The position numbers and the translations under genes are program-made. A model generated the notes under the pieces. The model saw only the letters and a list, made by a program, of their open reading frames with translations, was not told the DNA's origin and ran no database searches. A stretch of 5,076 nt of DNA. It comes from an uncultured Bacillota bacterium. Lineage in GTDB: Bacteria; Bacillota; Clostridia; Peptostreptococcales; Anaerovoracaceae. The stretch covers positions 1-5,076 of the forward strand of contig CAMOXP010000110.1 in NCBI GenBank assembly GCA_946629205.1, written 5' to 3'. This document shows, in pieces, positions 5,075-5,076 of this stretch (positions are counted from its first letter, which is position 1; each line of letters begins with the position of its first letter).

Positions 5075-5076
5075 GC

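Larger units (their letters stand above)
4609..5076. other. Intergenic region without a convincing gene
   Basis: This 468-bp stretch holds the repeats, palindromes, promoter and leader listed separately. The longest open frames in it (plus 4653-4925 and minus 4809-5003) have no usable ribosome site, run through the inverted repeats, and show no recognisable protein motif. Composition shifts from the GC-rich coding style to AT-rich between about 4660 and 5000 and back to GC-rich at the right edge, as expected for a promoter region before the next gene. Confidence 0.75.

Noticed and set aside
5013..5076. Open frame from GTG 5013 running off the right edge
   Set aside because: It is too short to judge. 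The GGGAG at 5005-5009 is only 3 nt away, and the sequence is dominated by self-complementary stems. It could still be the beginning of the next gene, so it deserves a look with more sequence.

Overview
The window looks like chromosomal DNA from a strictly anaerobic, fermentative bacterium with GC-rich third codon positions. A clostridial-class Firmicute is the best guess. The grounds are a single-chain pyruvate:ferredoxin oxidoreductase (PFOR) without the C-terminal extension of Desulfovibrio-type enzymes, strong AAGGAGG-type ribosome binding sites, and the overall character of the acetolactate synthase. The assignment is by recognition of protein families and not by a search, so it should be read as 'anaerobe, probably Clostridia'.

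Layout: positions 1-4580 hold three tightly packed plus-strand genes. First comes the C-terminal ~60% of PFOR (nifJ/por, cut by the left edge). After a 3-nt gap comes ilvB (acetolactate synthase large subunit, 600 aa), and after an 18-nt gap ilvN (its regulatory small subunit, 173 aa). A compact intrinsic terminator (4585-4608) ends this unit. The gaps and ribosome sites suggest one transcript with coupled translation from nifJ into ilvB.

The three genes make metabolic sense together. PFOR interconverts pyruvate and acetyl-CoA + CO2 using ferredoxin. IlvBN condenses two pyruvates to acetolactate (or pyruvate + 2-oxobutyrate to acetohydroxybutyrate) for valine, leucine and isoleucine. Running in the pyruvate-synthase direction, PFOR could feed IlvBN directly; running oxidatively, it competes for the same substrate. 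Both catalytic subunits use thiamine diphosphate. The most unusual protein feature is a four-cysteine insertion in IlvB (residues 511-529), in the loop that covers the active site in characterised relatives.

Positions 4609-5076 contain no convincing complete gene but are rich in structure. In order, they hold a hairpin with a tandem octamer (4618-4650), four alternating-orientation copies of an AACTACGA core (4699-4868) that can form mutually exclusive hairpins, and a perfect 18-bp palindrome (4883-4900). They end with a sigma-A-like promoter whose -10 region lies in a second palindrome (4955-4990), and a strongly self-complementary segment just downstream (5013-5074). The last looks like a structured leader RNA for a gene beyond the right edge. 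These non-coding structures are the least explained part of the window.
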